A DNA stretch of 64,000 bases, taken from Zingiber officinale (lineage: Eukaryota; Streptophyta; Magnoliopsida; Zingiberales; Zingiberaceae). The stretch covers positions 94,905,712 to 94,969,711 of the forward strand of contig NC_055991.1 in NCBI RefSeq assembly GCF_018446385.1, read 5' to 3'. Position 1 is the stretch's first letter. The number at the start of each line of letters is the position of its first letter. Made by a program: the position numbers and the translations under genes. This document shows positions 1-10,023 of the stretch, piece after piece. The notes below the pieces were generated by a model that was given only the letters and a program-made list of their open reading frames with translations, made no database searches and was not told the origin of the DNA.

Positions 1-403
1 CGTTATCTATGTGGTACTTACATGCTATTTCGCTTACGAGATATTCCTCCTACTCCTCAAAATTTCTTCATGTTTTCTTATCCCAAGTGCTCGGAACCTG
101 GTGTTTTCTTATTCCAATCGCGGACTAAAATGGTCCTTTTTGGGGATATGCCTTCGTCTCTCAAAGCTTGGAAATCCCATTTTTTCTTCTTGAAGTTTCC
201 AGGACCCATTCCTTGGTCTCATGCCTGGAAATCCTTCTTACCTCCTTTACCTGACGTTAAAGAGTTTCATCTTCTTCCCTCTTTTCCTATCTATTGTGAG
301 AAATTATTAGGCCACCGACTTTCTATCCCTAAATGGTTGAGGGTCGATCTTCTATACCTATTTGGTTTAAGCCCCGTCAAACCTGATACTCCAATTACTT
401 TAG

Positions 404-465
404 GTAACACCTTGTTTCTTTATTCTTGCTTTTAACTGCCTAAACCATTCTTCTTTTCTGTGCAG
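404..465 (+). other. Predicted phase-1 intron of antisense ORF copy 1
   Basis: Donor AG|GTAACA and acceptor TGTGCAG|TG. Removing 62 nt joins the frame ending at 403 to the frame starting at 466. Copy 2 has a 77-nt intron at the equivalent place and phase (3657-3733). This agreement is stronger evidence than either site alone. Confidence 0.7.
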
Positions 466-1226
466 TGGAGAACTTTTATGATGCTCTGATTGATGAAGAA
501 CTACGTGTGGAAGAGGACATACTTCGCGCTAAGGAAGCCGAACTTCTGGCTGCCATTACTCCCCTACCTTCAATCGGAGAGCCAGCTCCTTTAGCTGAAG
601 TGCCCAGCTCTTCGGGTGCTCTTGAAACTCTTGTTGCTTCTGAAGGTCCTTCTACGGAAATTCTTGTTGTTTCCTTACCTACTGTCACTTCACCCGCGGT
701 TGCTACTGTTTCCTCCTCTGCTACTCTCCCTGTCATTGAGCTCACTTCTCCTGATAGCCCCAACAAATTGATAACTGAAATTTCCACGGGCAAGTGTCCA
801 GGACGCAAGCTTACTAGGGCTCCTCCTTCAAAAAGGAGGCTCATCCTTCCTGCTGATGAGCTAGTTTCAGAAGGTCTTGATTCGGTGGACCTCCCTTCTG
901 ATGAGCCGACATTGGCGGAGCTCTACCCTTCTCTTAATTTTCCTGCCTCGCCTTTTTCTAATGTCAGCGCCTCTGGTGATGTCTCTTTTACTTTTCCTCT
1001 ATCTATTCCAACTTCTGGATCTTTGCCTTCCTCACCTTCTTCTTACTTAGTCTTTGCTCCCCCGTCTATTCCTACTTCTTCCTTCTCGACTGGTTCCTCA
1101 GCCATTCCTATTCTCCCCATATTACTAGGGGGTTCTTTTACCAGCTCTTGGGATGAAGTTCGTTCCCTTTTTGAGAAGCTCTCTATTTCTGAGACAATTG
1201 ATCGCTTCTCCCATAAGGAGAATAAG

Positions 1227-1293
1227 GTGTGTTTACTGACGCCCACTTTCTATTTCTTAACTATTATCTTATGGCTTGTTGCTATACTTCCAG
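1227..1293 (+). other. Predicted phase-0 intron of antisense ORF copy 1
   Basis: Donor AAG|GTGTGT and acceptor TTCCAG|CG. The 67-nt removal joins the Ser/Pro-rich exon to the coiled-coil exon in frame. Copy 2 has a 70-nt phase-0 intron at the same junction (4603-4672, donor GCT|GTAAGT, acceptor GTTTAG). Confidence 0.7.
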
Positions 1294-1923
1294 CGATGGA
1301 TGGAAAATATGGGTTTTTCTAGACTGATGCACAACTTACACACTGAGAACAAGAAATTGAAATCTGAGAATGATAGGCTAAAGCGAGAGGTTGCTGAATT
1401 ATCTTCTGCCACGTTTTCTGTTGCCGCCAAGGAACAACTCGAAGCACAAATTGAAAGTCTTCAGACAAAATTTAAATCGGTTACGGACCTTAACCTAGAA
1501 CTAACTTCCAAACTTAGCGAATTGAAGGATAACTATGAAGCGGAATTGACTGAGAAGCTAAAAGCCCTGTAATTGAAGGAAGATGAAATATCTTCCTTGA
1601 ACACTTCCCTAAACTCAGTCAAGACCGAGGTTTCTGAAAAAGAAGTTGAATTGAAGACTTCTCAAATGGCTTTGGTGGTTTACAAGGGTGGCGAAGATAT
1701 CCGTTACAGGGAGCTGGCCACCGCTATGATTGAATCTAATGAATTCAACAGACCGATCGTGAGATCCATCCTATCCGCTTTTACTGCAGGAGCAAAAGGA
1801 GCAATTCAACAATTAGAAGAGGAGGGCTACTTAGCTCGTCTTCCTCCTCCTAATTTCTTGAACCGTCGCAGACTTATTGAGGAGAGACCTCCTGATCTGT
1901 ACCCTAAACTGACTCTTACTTAA

Positions 1924-2989
1924 ATTCAAGTTATCGTAAAGAGGGGGATCGAGGCTTTGTAATGATAATCCGATAAACTCATGTGACTATGATTATTCCC
2001 TTTTGGTTGTTAATCTTACTCTTTCTCAGGATAACTGTCGGTTTTATGTACATGTATCAAATGCTGTTTGGTTTGTCATCACGCGACATTTCCCCACGGG
2101 TCATTTTTTGATGATCGATCGGTATATATCAAGATTGATAAATACCGCCCGATATTTTATAGCTTAGTTATGTCTCACCCGATTAGACATATTTCTATCA
2201 TGGTACTCCTAATATTGGTCGATCTATTTTAATTGATCGGCTTACCCTCGCTGTATGAATGTGTCCAATGTTGCTTGGTCTGTCATCATACCATCTTTCC
2301 CAACAGCTCGTTTCTTGATGACTGGTCGATATATATTAGGATCGATAAATATCGCCCGATATTTCATAGTTTAGTCATATCTCGCCCGATTTAACACAGC
2401 TTTATTATGCTATCCTTAATATTGATCGATTTATTTTACTCGACCGGTTTACCCTTGTGTCTTCATATGTCTTTTTTCACATATTAATCAAGTCTCATGG
2501 GGTTTTATTATAGTGTATATTATTTGCCTTATTATAATAAGCCTTTGGTCAATATATTTTGAGTGATCTTTATCTCGGTCGATTTATCAGAACCGTCCGA
2601 TTTCTATCTACGGACCTCGTCTATTAACTAATATCTGATGCTCAACTTCTATTTTATTACACCCACGCCTTAAACTTATAGTTACTGTACTAATTTTTCT
2701 CTGTCCTCGTCAGGGTTTCCTAAGAATACTTCTAGGGAAACTCACACCTTTTCCGAGGTAGTTTTTTTAACTTTACTTCTTTCTCTTGATTTTATTCTTT
2801 AATATTATTACCCATTTATGACGATTGATATTCCAAGCACTTTTTACTCTCCTTTTTCCCTTTTTCTGTTTCAGCTTAGGGGTTTTAGCACAGGGCCAAA
2901 AGAGAGATAAGGGTTTACGAAGTTTTCTCCTGCTTTTCTCCATCTCTCATCTTCTTTCTTGACTCCTCTTTCTGTGACTGCTTCTCCCT
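1924..2989. other. Spacer between the two antisense ORFs, with a diverged 205-bp tandem pair
   Basis: No coding frame is convincing here. Bases 2047-2254 and 2255-2460 are two diverged copies of a unit of about 205 bp, sharing phrases such as GTCATCA...CATTTCCC and CGCCCGATATTT. The GCCCGATATT core resembles the core of the 39-bp repeats in this element's own LTR (16040-17040). The stretch 2750-2880 has a GAG|GTAGTT donor-like site followed by pyrimidine-rich sequence and TTTCAG, which could be a 5'-UTR intron of copy 2. That is only a suggestion. Confidence 0.5.
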
Positions 2990-5360
2990 ATGGCGGTTTC
3001 TTCTCCTGCTTGGTTTCTCTCATGCTCTTCCAACCTCATAGATACAGAAGAAGTGGACTTACAGACAACCTATGGTTTTCCTTCCTATATCATCCGTCCT
3101 GCTCCTCATGAGGGTCCACATCTTCCTCCCTTAGGATGTATCTCTATCTTCAGGGACCAAGTCTTACAGGATTTTAGATTTCCCCTTCACCCTTTTTTCT
3201 GCAATGTCAGCCGTTATTTTGATATCCCACTCAACCAGTTTGTCCCTCAATCTTTTTCTATTCTAATGGGTTTCATTGGGGTATCAAAACTGTTAGATTT
3301 CCCCTTGTCTCCCCATCTTTTTCATCACTTCTTCACTCCTCGCTGAGTAGATGTTGGCGTTTTCAAGTTCCAGTCTTGTCCCAAGGCCATTCTGTTTAAC
3401 CACATTCCTCCTCAAGGTGAATGGTATCGTAAATTTTTCTACATGCGTCTCCCTTCTCCCCCTCCGTTTCCTATCCAATGGATACATGATTTACCCCTGC
3501 TTCCTGACACCCATGATCTTCTTAACGATCCCTCTGTTGCTTCTGCTCTACCCAAACTGCGAGGAGCAAAATTTAGTTTGCCGCATCTAATCAAAGAGGG
3601 CTTGATGTTTCCCTTCGGGATAGGCAACATTGACACTCCTTTGGATAGTTCCTTTGGTGGGTGTAATTATTTCACTTCGCCTTTACTGATTAGCATACCT
3701 CTTTGATAATGGTGTTTATCCTCTGTATTTCAGCTGATGCTCTTCTTCCAGCTTTTATGTACAAGAATTCTTCTATGACTAAGTCTTTTGTCAATAATCT
3801 TGGAGAAAAATGGTTGCTTGCTCGCCGATCCGATCCTAATCCCTCTACTTTGGGCTTGCTTTCCGAAGAAGAACGACGGGCAGAGGGTGTCGCACTCATG
3901 GAAGAGGAGAAAGAAGAGCCTTTTGTTACCTTAGTTAAAAAGCCAAATCTCACTAAGGACTCTCCCTTCGGCGATTTCTTTGGCACTTTTGTGCAAGCTC
4001 CTCTTGTCCCGGCACCTATTTCTTTTGAGAGAGGTAAGACACCGATAACTCCCACCCATATTATCTCCAATCCTGCTCTTAGGATGATGAGGCCTGGTCT
4101 ACTTATCCCTTCTTCTTCTATTATTTCAGCTCCTCCTACTTCTGCTTCTGAGATGGCCGTTATCCCTCCTGTGTCTTCTGCATCCTTGGCATTGGCCTTG
4201 CCTCCCTTGGCTTCTAGGCCTCGAGCAAAATGGACACCCTGTCGGCGATCTTCTCCAAGTGTCAGTCCTCCAACTGTTAGCGTTCCCACAATTGCAACAA
4301 TCCCTCCTACACTGCTATCTTCTACTCCATCTAGTTCCTCCCCTGCTCCTCTTGTTTCTACTATCCCTTTTCCTTCTATTGCATCCTCTTCTTCTCTGCC
4401 TCCTGCTTCCTCTCTTCCCCGTCCTTTATTTAAGCTGGCCGCGGACTTACCTTCTTAATTGGGACAACCCTCTAGTCCACCCAGCTATGGCACTTTGCAA
4501 CTACAAGGTTTATTGGCTGAATCTTGGATGCAGGGTTATGAGCAACTAAGAGGCCTTAGTCTCCCACATCGAGCTGATCGCCATAGTCGTCAGGCAGTGG
4601 CTGTAAGTATTCCTAGTTATATGTTATCAACTTTATATCTTCATCTTTAACTTACATTATCCTTTTGTTTAGTTTCTTGCTACAAGTCTACATATCGACC
4701 AACTACTTACAGCTAAGGATCATGAGAACAATAAGTTGAAAACTCAACTGGAGACATTGAAGGCTGCTTCGCCTTCTCCTAACAATGATATGGCTCAGTT
4801 GCAAGAAAAAGGTGGCCTTGCAAAATCAACAATTGGGAACCTTGAAACAAGAATTGGAGGAATGCCAACAACTGTTGAAAGATAAAGAGCTTGCCAGAAA
4901 GACGTTAGAATTACAGGTGGATAGGCTACACTCTAGTCTTCGACTAGAGATGGCTTTAAAAGAGAAAGCTCTCTCAGATGCTTCCCAGAAAAGTATTATT
5001 TTACAGAAAGTAGAGAAGCTCCATAATGCCTGTCTTTCTGACCAAGCTCAAGACTTAGCCTCTCATGATTTCATTCTCCTACAGGAACAAGAGCAGAGGA
5101 AAGCTCAAGATGTTGAATTATCATTGCTCCAGAAGGAATTGGAGCAGCTCAAATCAGAGAAGGATGCTTTGAAAGATCAGAACGCAAAACTACAATATGA
5201 TTTTCAAAGTTACAAGGAGCAAGAGAAGAGCCAGTGGGAAGAGTGGTGTCAAACTTATTTAAAGTCTTCAGCCTTTGCTCGGGAATTCGTTCGCAGGATA
5301 GTAGGTGCTCTAAATCATTCCGTATCGGGAGTACTTCAACAATTAAAAGAGGGTGGTTAC

Positions 5361-5607
5361 TGTTGGTGCAACCTTAGGTCAAGGTTGACCTGGTTGACCC
5401 GACTCGAGGTGACGTGACTCGAGTTGTATTTTGATGTTTGACTTGGAAAGATTGTCGGTGCAACCTTAGGTCAAGGTTGATCTAGTTGAGTTGCATGTTG
5501 ATGTTTGACACTCGTGAGAGAGTTCTATTCTTGATGTTTGACAAGAATAGGTGTTTGGGAGATTGTAGGTGCAACCGTAGGTCGAGGTTGACCTGGTTGA
5601 CCTGATT
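5361..5607 (+). repeat. Three-fold GTGCAACC-TAGGTC-AGGTTGA repeat at LTR 5' end
   Basis: The phrase GGTGCAACC(T/G)TAGGTC(A/G)AGGTTGA occurs at about 5365, 5459 and 5569, each followed by (C/T)CT(G/A)GTTGA. Spacing is about 95 and 110 bp. It marks a tandemly expanded U3 terminus of the solo LTR. Confidence 0.7.
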
Positions 5608-6100
5608 CGGGAAAAAGTCCAAGCATGGAGACTTGGCAACGGAAAAGTCCAAGCAGGGAGCTTGGCACGGGAAAAGTCCAAGTAGGGAGACTTGGCACTG
5701 GAAAAGTCTAAGCAGGGAGCTTGGCACGCGAAAAGTCCAAGTATGAAAACTTGGCACGGGAAAAGTCCAAGTATGGAACTTGGGAAAAGTCCAAGTATGG
5801 AGACTTGGCACGGAAAAGTCCTAACTGGGATGTTAGGCAGTTGGAAAGTCCTGGTGAGTGAAGCCAGGCAGTGAGAAAGTCCTAACTGGGATGTTAGGCA
5901 GGTGGAAAGTCCTGGTGAGTGAAGCCAGGCAGTGAGAAAGTCCTAACTAGGATGTTAGGCAGTGTGGAAAGTCCTGGTGAGTGAAGCCGAGCGGGAGAGT
6001 CCTAACTGGATGTTAGGCAATTGGAAAGTCCCGTGAGTGAAGCAGGCGGTGTGGAAATCACGGTGAGTGAAGCGGTGAAAGTCCGTGAGTGAAGCGCAGG
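5608..6100 (+). repeat. Minisatellite blocks in solo-LTR U3
   Basis: Two consecutive arrays. The first (about 5608-5815) has units of about 28-30 bp of the form AAAAGTCCAAG(T/C)A-GGA-CTTGGCACGG. The second (about 5814-6090) has units of about 60 bp alternating AAAGTCCTAACTGGGATGTTAGGCA with AAAGTCCTGGTGAGTGAAGCCAGGCA. Both share the AAAGTCC core, and the second decays towards its 3' end. Confidence 0.8.
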
Positions 6101-6289
6101 GAAAATCCAGATGGATCGAGGATGATCGGGCATCCGTGTGGAATAAGTCCAAGTAGGTCAAAGTTGACCGGACACTTGGCGAGGATTTCTAGCAGGTCAA
6201 GGGTGACCGATGCTAGGGATGAAGTACCAATAGGTCAAGGTTGACCGGATATTGGTTTGGAAGGTTTGAGACTTGGTTTGGGCAAAAAT

Positions 6290-6530
6290 CAAGCTGGATC
6301 GGCTGCACCGATCCGGATACGTTGTGGGCTTCGGTTACCGATCGGGGGACCGATCAGATGGAGCCCGGTCCCCGGACCGATCAGACGCCGGATCAGTCCA
6401 AGGACCGATCAGATTCCACGCAGAGTTGGGCAACTCTTCAGAAGTTTTCCGATCGGCCGGGACCGATCGACAGTGTCGATCGGTCCCGCGACCGATCGAG
6501 GCAAACGATCGGTGGCTTTGATCGGTCAGT
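6290..6530 (+). repeat. Dense ACCGATC(A/G)G motif cluster upstream of the LTR TATA box
   Basis: The palindrome-related core CCGATC/GATCGG recurs about fifteen times within 240 bp just upstream of the TATA box of this solo LTR. Its position immediately before the promoter suggests protein-binding sites in U3. The factor cannot be identified from sequence. The frames open here (DRSDG-type) are by-products of the repeat. Confidence 0.6.
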
Positions 6531-6575
6531 TCTAGTTGCTACGCAACGGCTAGTTCTCTACTCTTCTTCTTCGCG

Positions 6576-6584
6576 TATAAAAGA
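6576..6584 (+). promoter_or_regulatory. TATA box of solo LTR
   Basis: GTATAAAAG in a GC-moderate context, followed by pyrimidine-rich sequence that would form the R region. This is the expected place for the U3/R junction of the LTR at 5361-7133. Confidence 0.65.
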
Positions 6585-7231
6585 GGGCTACGGGACTTCG
6601 TGAATTCTCTCCTTGCTACTTCTTCTTCCTTCCGAAGTTCTCTCCAAGCTTCGCTTCTTCTTCCCGCCGAGCTTTGTTGAGCTCGTTGGGTGCTAAAGCT
6701 TCGTGTGAGCTTCTTCTGTTGCTGGTTTTCTAGCTAGGCTTGGATCCGAGAAGCTGCTGCTTCACCAGGGTTCCTGCTGACTTCAAGAAGGCAAGCAAGT
6801 GTTGTTTACATTTCTGTTCTTGTTTTCTTGTTCCTATTTGTACTCCTATTGCTGTTGCAAAGATTGTGGTGAGGTTTCTCCACCCACAAGGAGTATCTAT
6901 TAGCCGGGTTTCCGGGAACTCATCCACCGACGGATTGGTAGGCTTCGTCCACCTTACGGACACGCCGAGGAGTAGGAGTTCATCTCCGAACCTCGTTATA
7001 TGGTTTGTCTTCCTTCTCCTGTTTTCTTTCTACGTTGTATTTCCGCTGCACTAACCTAATCGTAGGAAGAAACGCGAAAGATTGGGGTCGGCTATTCACA
7101 CCCCCCTCTCTAGCCGTACGAAGGATCCTAACAGTTACCTACTTAAGGAGCCTCCCCTTTCTTTTATAAACCGTCGCAGGCTTAATGAAGAGCTACCCGC
7201 AGACTTAAAAGGCCCTTTTCCGAATGTTTAA

Positions 7232-7682
7232 GGAGATTATTCATAAAAGACTTGTACTATAAGAATTGATAGTGAAAAGAAGTGCAATTAATACTGAGTA
7301 ATTAAATACTTGCAATGTATAATAAATTTTTGATACTTACCTGCTTCTTTTTTATGCTGACTTGAGAATATCCCCCTTTTTTTTTTTAAAATGCTTCCGA
7401 TCATTGAGTATGGATTTTATTCGAGAATCCCTTGTTCACCTTTTGAAGTTGAGCCTGGTCTTGACGAGTCCTCTAATCTCCAATGTGCTTCGTATTCCCA
7501 AAAGAATAAATAAGCCTGTATGACTTCAGGTGAGAAACTATATAAGACTTCTGAGTCTCGGGCTAAGCATAATATCTTGCGTGAATTTTAAAAGATCTCC
7601 ATATAAATGGGCTTCCAAATGAGTCACATGTCATGTGTATGGAGTCTTCCTTGACTCTCGGCTGATTAGGCTTTGAAATCAG
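7232..7682. other. Spacer between antisense ORF and 81-bp array
   Basis: AT-rich sequence with no supported gene. The last bases (CTGATTAGG...GAGATTCCCTGATTG) already resemble the array unit, so the array probably grew out of this non-coding 3' region. Confidence 0.5.
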
Positions 7683-9724
7683 GAGATTCCCTGATTGATT
7701 ATGTTCGATGATGGTTTAGAGTCTCCGGTGCCTCCTATGAAGATCCATCCGAGTTACTTCATAAGATTCCCCGATTGACTTTTGATTTCTGATGGTTTAG
7801 AGTCTCCGGTTCCTCCTATAAAGACCCATCCGAGTTACTTCATAAAATTTCCCGATCGACTTTTGATTTCTGATGATTTAGAGTCTCCGGTTCCTCCTAT
7901 GAAGACCCACCCGAGTTACTTCATAAGATTTCCCGATCGACTTTTGATTTCTGATGGTTTAGAGTCTCCGGTTCCTCCTATGAAGACCCGTCCAAGTTAC
8001 TTCATAAGATTTCCCGATCGACTTTTGATTTCTGATGGTTTAGAATCTCCGATTCCTCCTATGAAGACCTGTCCGAGTTACTTCATAAGATTTCCCGATC
8101 GACTTTTGATTTCTGATGGTTTAGAGTCTCCGGTTCCTCCTATGAAGACCCGTCCGAGTTACTTCATAAGATTTCCCGATCGACTTTTGATTTCTGATGG
8201 TTTAGAGTCTCCGGTTCCTCCTATGAAGACCCGTCCGAGTTACTTCATAAGATTTCCGGATCGACTTTTGATTTCTAATGGTTTAGAGTTTCCGGTTCCT
8301 CCTATGAAGACCCGTCCGAGTTACTTCATAAGATTCCCCGATCGACTTTTGATTTCTGATGGTTTAGAGTCTCCGGTTCCTCCTATGAAGACCCGTCCGA
8401 GTTACTTCATAAGATTTCCCGATCGACTTTTGATTTCTGATGGTTTAGAGTCTCCGGTTCCTCCTATGAAGACCCGTCCGAGTTACTTCATAAGATTTCC
8501 CGATCGACTTTTGATTTCTGACGGTTTAGAGTCTCCAGTTCCTCCTATGAAGACCCGTCCGAGTTACTTCATAAGATTTCCCGATCGACTTTTGATTTCT
8601 GATGGTTTAGAATCTCCGATTCCTCCTATGAAGACCTGTCCGAGTTACTTCATAAGATTTCCCGATCGACTTTTGATTTCTGATGGTTTAGAGTCTCCGG
8701 TTCCTCCTATGAAGACCCGTCCGAGTTAGTTCATAAGATTTCCCGATCGACTTTTGATTTCGATGGTTTAGAGTCTCGGTTCCTCCTATGAAGACCCGTC
8801 AGTTAGTTCATAAGATTCCCCGATCGACTTTTGATTTCTGATGGTTTAGAGTCTCCGGTTCCTCCTATGAAGACCCGTCCGAGTTACTTCATAAGATTTC
8901 CCGATCGACTTTTGATTTCTGATGGTTTAGAGTCTCCGGTTCCTCCTATGAAGACCCGTCCGAGTTACTTCATAAGATTTCCCGATCGACTTTTGATTTC
9001 TGATGGTTTAGAGTCTCCGGTTCCTCCTATGAAGATCCGTCCGAGTTAGTTCATAAGATTCCCCGATCGACTTTTGATTTTTGATGGTTTAGAGTCTCCG
9101 GTTCCTCCTATGAAGACCCGTCCGAGTTACTTCATAAAATTTCCCGATCGACTTTTGATTTCTGATGGTTTAGAGTCTCCGGTTCCTCCTATGAAGACCC
9201 GTCCGAGTTACTTCATAAAATTTCTCGATTGACTTTTGATTTCTGATGGTTTAGAGTCTCCGGTTCCTCCTATGAAGACCCGTCCGAGTTACTTCATAAG
9301 ATTTCCCGATCGACTTTTGATTTCTGATGGTTTAGAGTCTCCGGTTCCTCCTATGAAGACCCGTCCGAGTTACTTCATAAGATTTCCCGATCGACTTTTG
9401 ATTTCTGATGGTTTAGAGTCTCCGGTTCCTCCTATGAAGACCCGTCCGAGTTACTTCATAAGATTTCCTGATCGACTTTTGATTTCTGACGGTTTAGAGT
9501 CTCCAGTTCCTCCTATGAAGACCCGTCCGAGTTACTTCATAAGATTTCCCGATCAACTTTTGATTTCTGATGGTTTAGAGTCTCTAGTTCCTCCTATGAA
9601 GACCCGTCCGAGTTACTTCATAAGATTTCCTAATCGACTTTTGATTTCTGACGGTTTAGAGTCTTCAGTTCTTCCTATGAAGACCCGTCCGAGTTACTTC
9701 ATAAGATTTCTCGATCGACTTTAT
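7683..9724 (+). repeat. 81-bp tandem array, about 25 copies, inside Tat 3' region
   Basis: Unit of 81 bp, TTGATTTCTGATGGTTTAGA... to ...CCCGATCGACTT, nearly identical across most copies. Because 81 is divisible by three and the unit lacks a stop in one frame, it makes long artificial frames of a 27-residue repeat (LLISDGLESP...). The first unit (7683-7775) and the last (9645-9724) are the most diverged, as usual for arrays grown by unequal exchange. One unit near 8755-8810 has lost four bases. Rare variants show block duplication: the GAATCTCCGATTCC variant occurs at 8041 and again exactly 567 bp (7 units) later. The array lies between pol and the antisense ORFs, the hypervariable region of Tat/Ogre elements. 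Confidence 0.95.
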
Positions 9725-10023
9725 TCTACGTAAAAATATGATATTTGTACTAACCTTGTGATGGCTTTTAATGTTTCTTGGCTTTTCTTGAGGGGAGCTG
9801 AATAGGCCTTTAAGATTTCCCCTTGTTGATTGCTCGAAATAGGAAATGAAGGTTCTCTTGATATTTATCAATCTGCATGAATCATATTCATTTCCAGTGG
9901 TGATATTTGTCCTGCCTGGTTTTCATTAAAAGAAGTAAAGTACATAATCTGTAGGTAGACTTGTCCTCAGTTCACCAGGGACTTCAAATATTTGTGAACA
10001 CATTCTTAAATAGTATGATCTAA
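9725..10023. other. Spacer between 81-bp array and Tat integrase end
   Basis: About 300 bp, AT-rich, with no supported gene. It follows the pol stop on the minus strand. Confidence 0.5.

Larger units (their letters stand above)
1..1923 (+). pseudogene. Antisense gypsy-type transposase-like ORF, copy 1 (5' cut by window)
   Basis: Plant protein of the 'putative gypsy type transposon' kind (resembles Pfam Transposase_28): an N-terminal conserved segment, a Ser/Pro/Thr-rich middle and a C-terminal coiled coil. Its function is unknown. The reading frame is open from base 1. It joins cleanly across two short introns: 404-465 (62 nt, phase 1, GT...GTGCAG) and 1227-1293 (67 nt, phase 0, GT...TTCCAG). 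Exon 2 (466-1226) holds the low-complexity region. Exon 3 (1294-1923) is heptad-rich (Leu/Lys/Glu) and ends in a conserved tail with an NRRR motif. One in-frame TAA (1570-1572) breaks the coiled coil. It lies on the strand opposite to the Tat gag-pol, between pol and the missing 3' LTR. The same intron positions and phases occur in copy 2. Confidence 0.75.
5361..7133 (+). mobile_element. Solo LTR, 1773 bp, SIRE-like copia type, with 5-bp TSD
   Basis: Begins TGTTGGTG and ends CCTAACA, and is flanked by the perfect 5-bp duplication GTTAC (5356-5360 and 7134-7138). It splits an otherwise continuous coding frame, which fixes its limits exactly. No internal pol sequence is present, so this is the product of LTR-LTR recombination. 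A TATA box (6576-6584) sits about two thirds along, so U3 is about 1.2 kb. U3 is full of short repeats. The 3' end (GGCTATTCACACCCCCCTCT...) resembles that of the LTR at 55456-56720 (GCTATTCACCCCCC...), so both probably belong to the same broad lineage. Orientation is plus. Confidence 0.88.
2990..7231 (+). pseudogene. Antisense gypsy-type transposase-like ORF, copy 2, broken by a solo LTR
   Basis: Homologous to copy 1 in layout, intron phases and tail. It starts at ATG 2990 with the conserved segment (RDQVLQDFRFPLHPFF-type, about residues 54-70) typical of Transposase_28-like proteins. Introns: 3657-3733 (phase 1) and 4603-4672 (phase 0). Lesions seen: in-frame TGA 3344-3346, in-frame TAA 4456-4458, and a one-base frameshift in an A-run near 4806. 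The coiled coil runs to the QQLKEGGY motif at about 5360, where a 1773-bp LTR is inserted. The remaining tail, with INRRRL, resumes at 7134 and ends at TAA 7229-7231, aligning with the copy 1 tail. Copies 1 and 2 are strongly diverged, so the duplication is old. Confidence 0.75.

Noticed and set aside
7683..9724. CRISPR-like regular repeat
   Set aside because: Units abut with no unique spacers, there are no cas genes, and the DNA is plant nuclear.
7782..9733. Long plus-strand ORFs (315, 72 and 165 aa) of a 27-residue repeat
   Set aside because: They are the translation of an 81-bp tandem repeat whose period is a multiple of three. There is no conserved non-repeat domain or start context.
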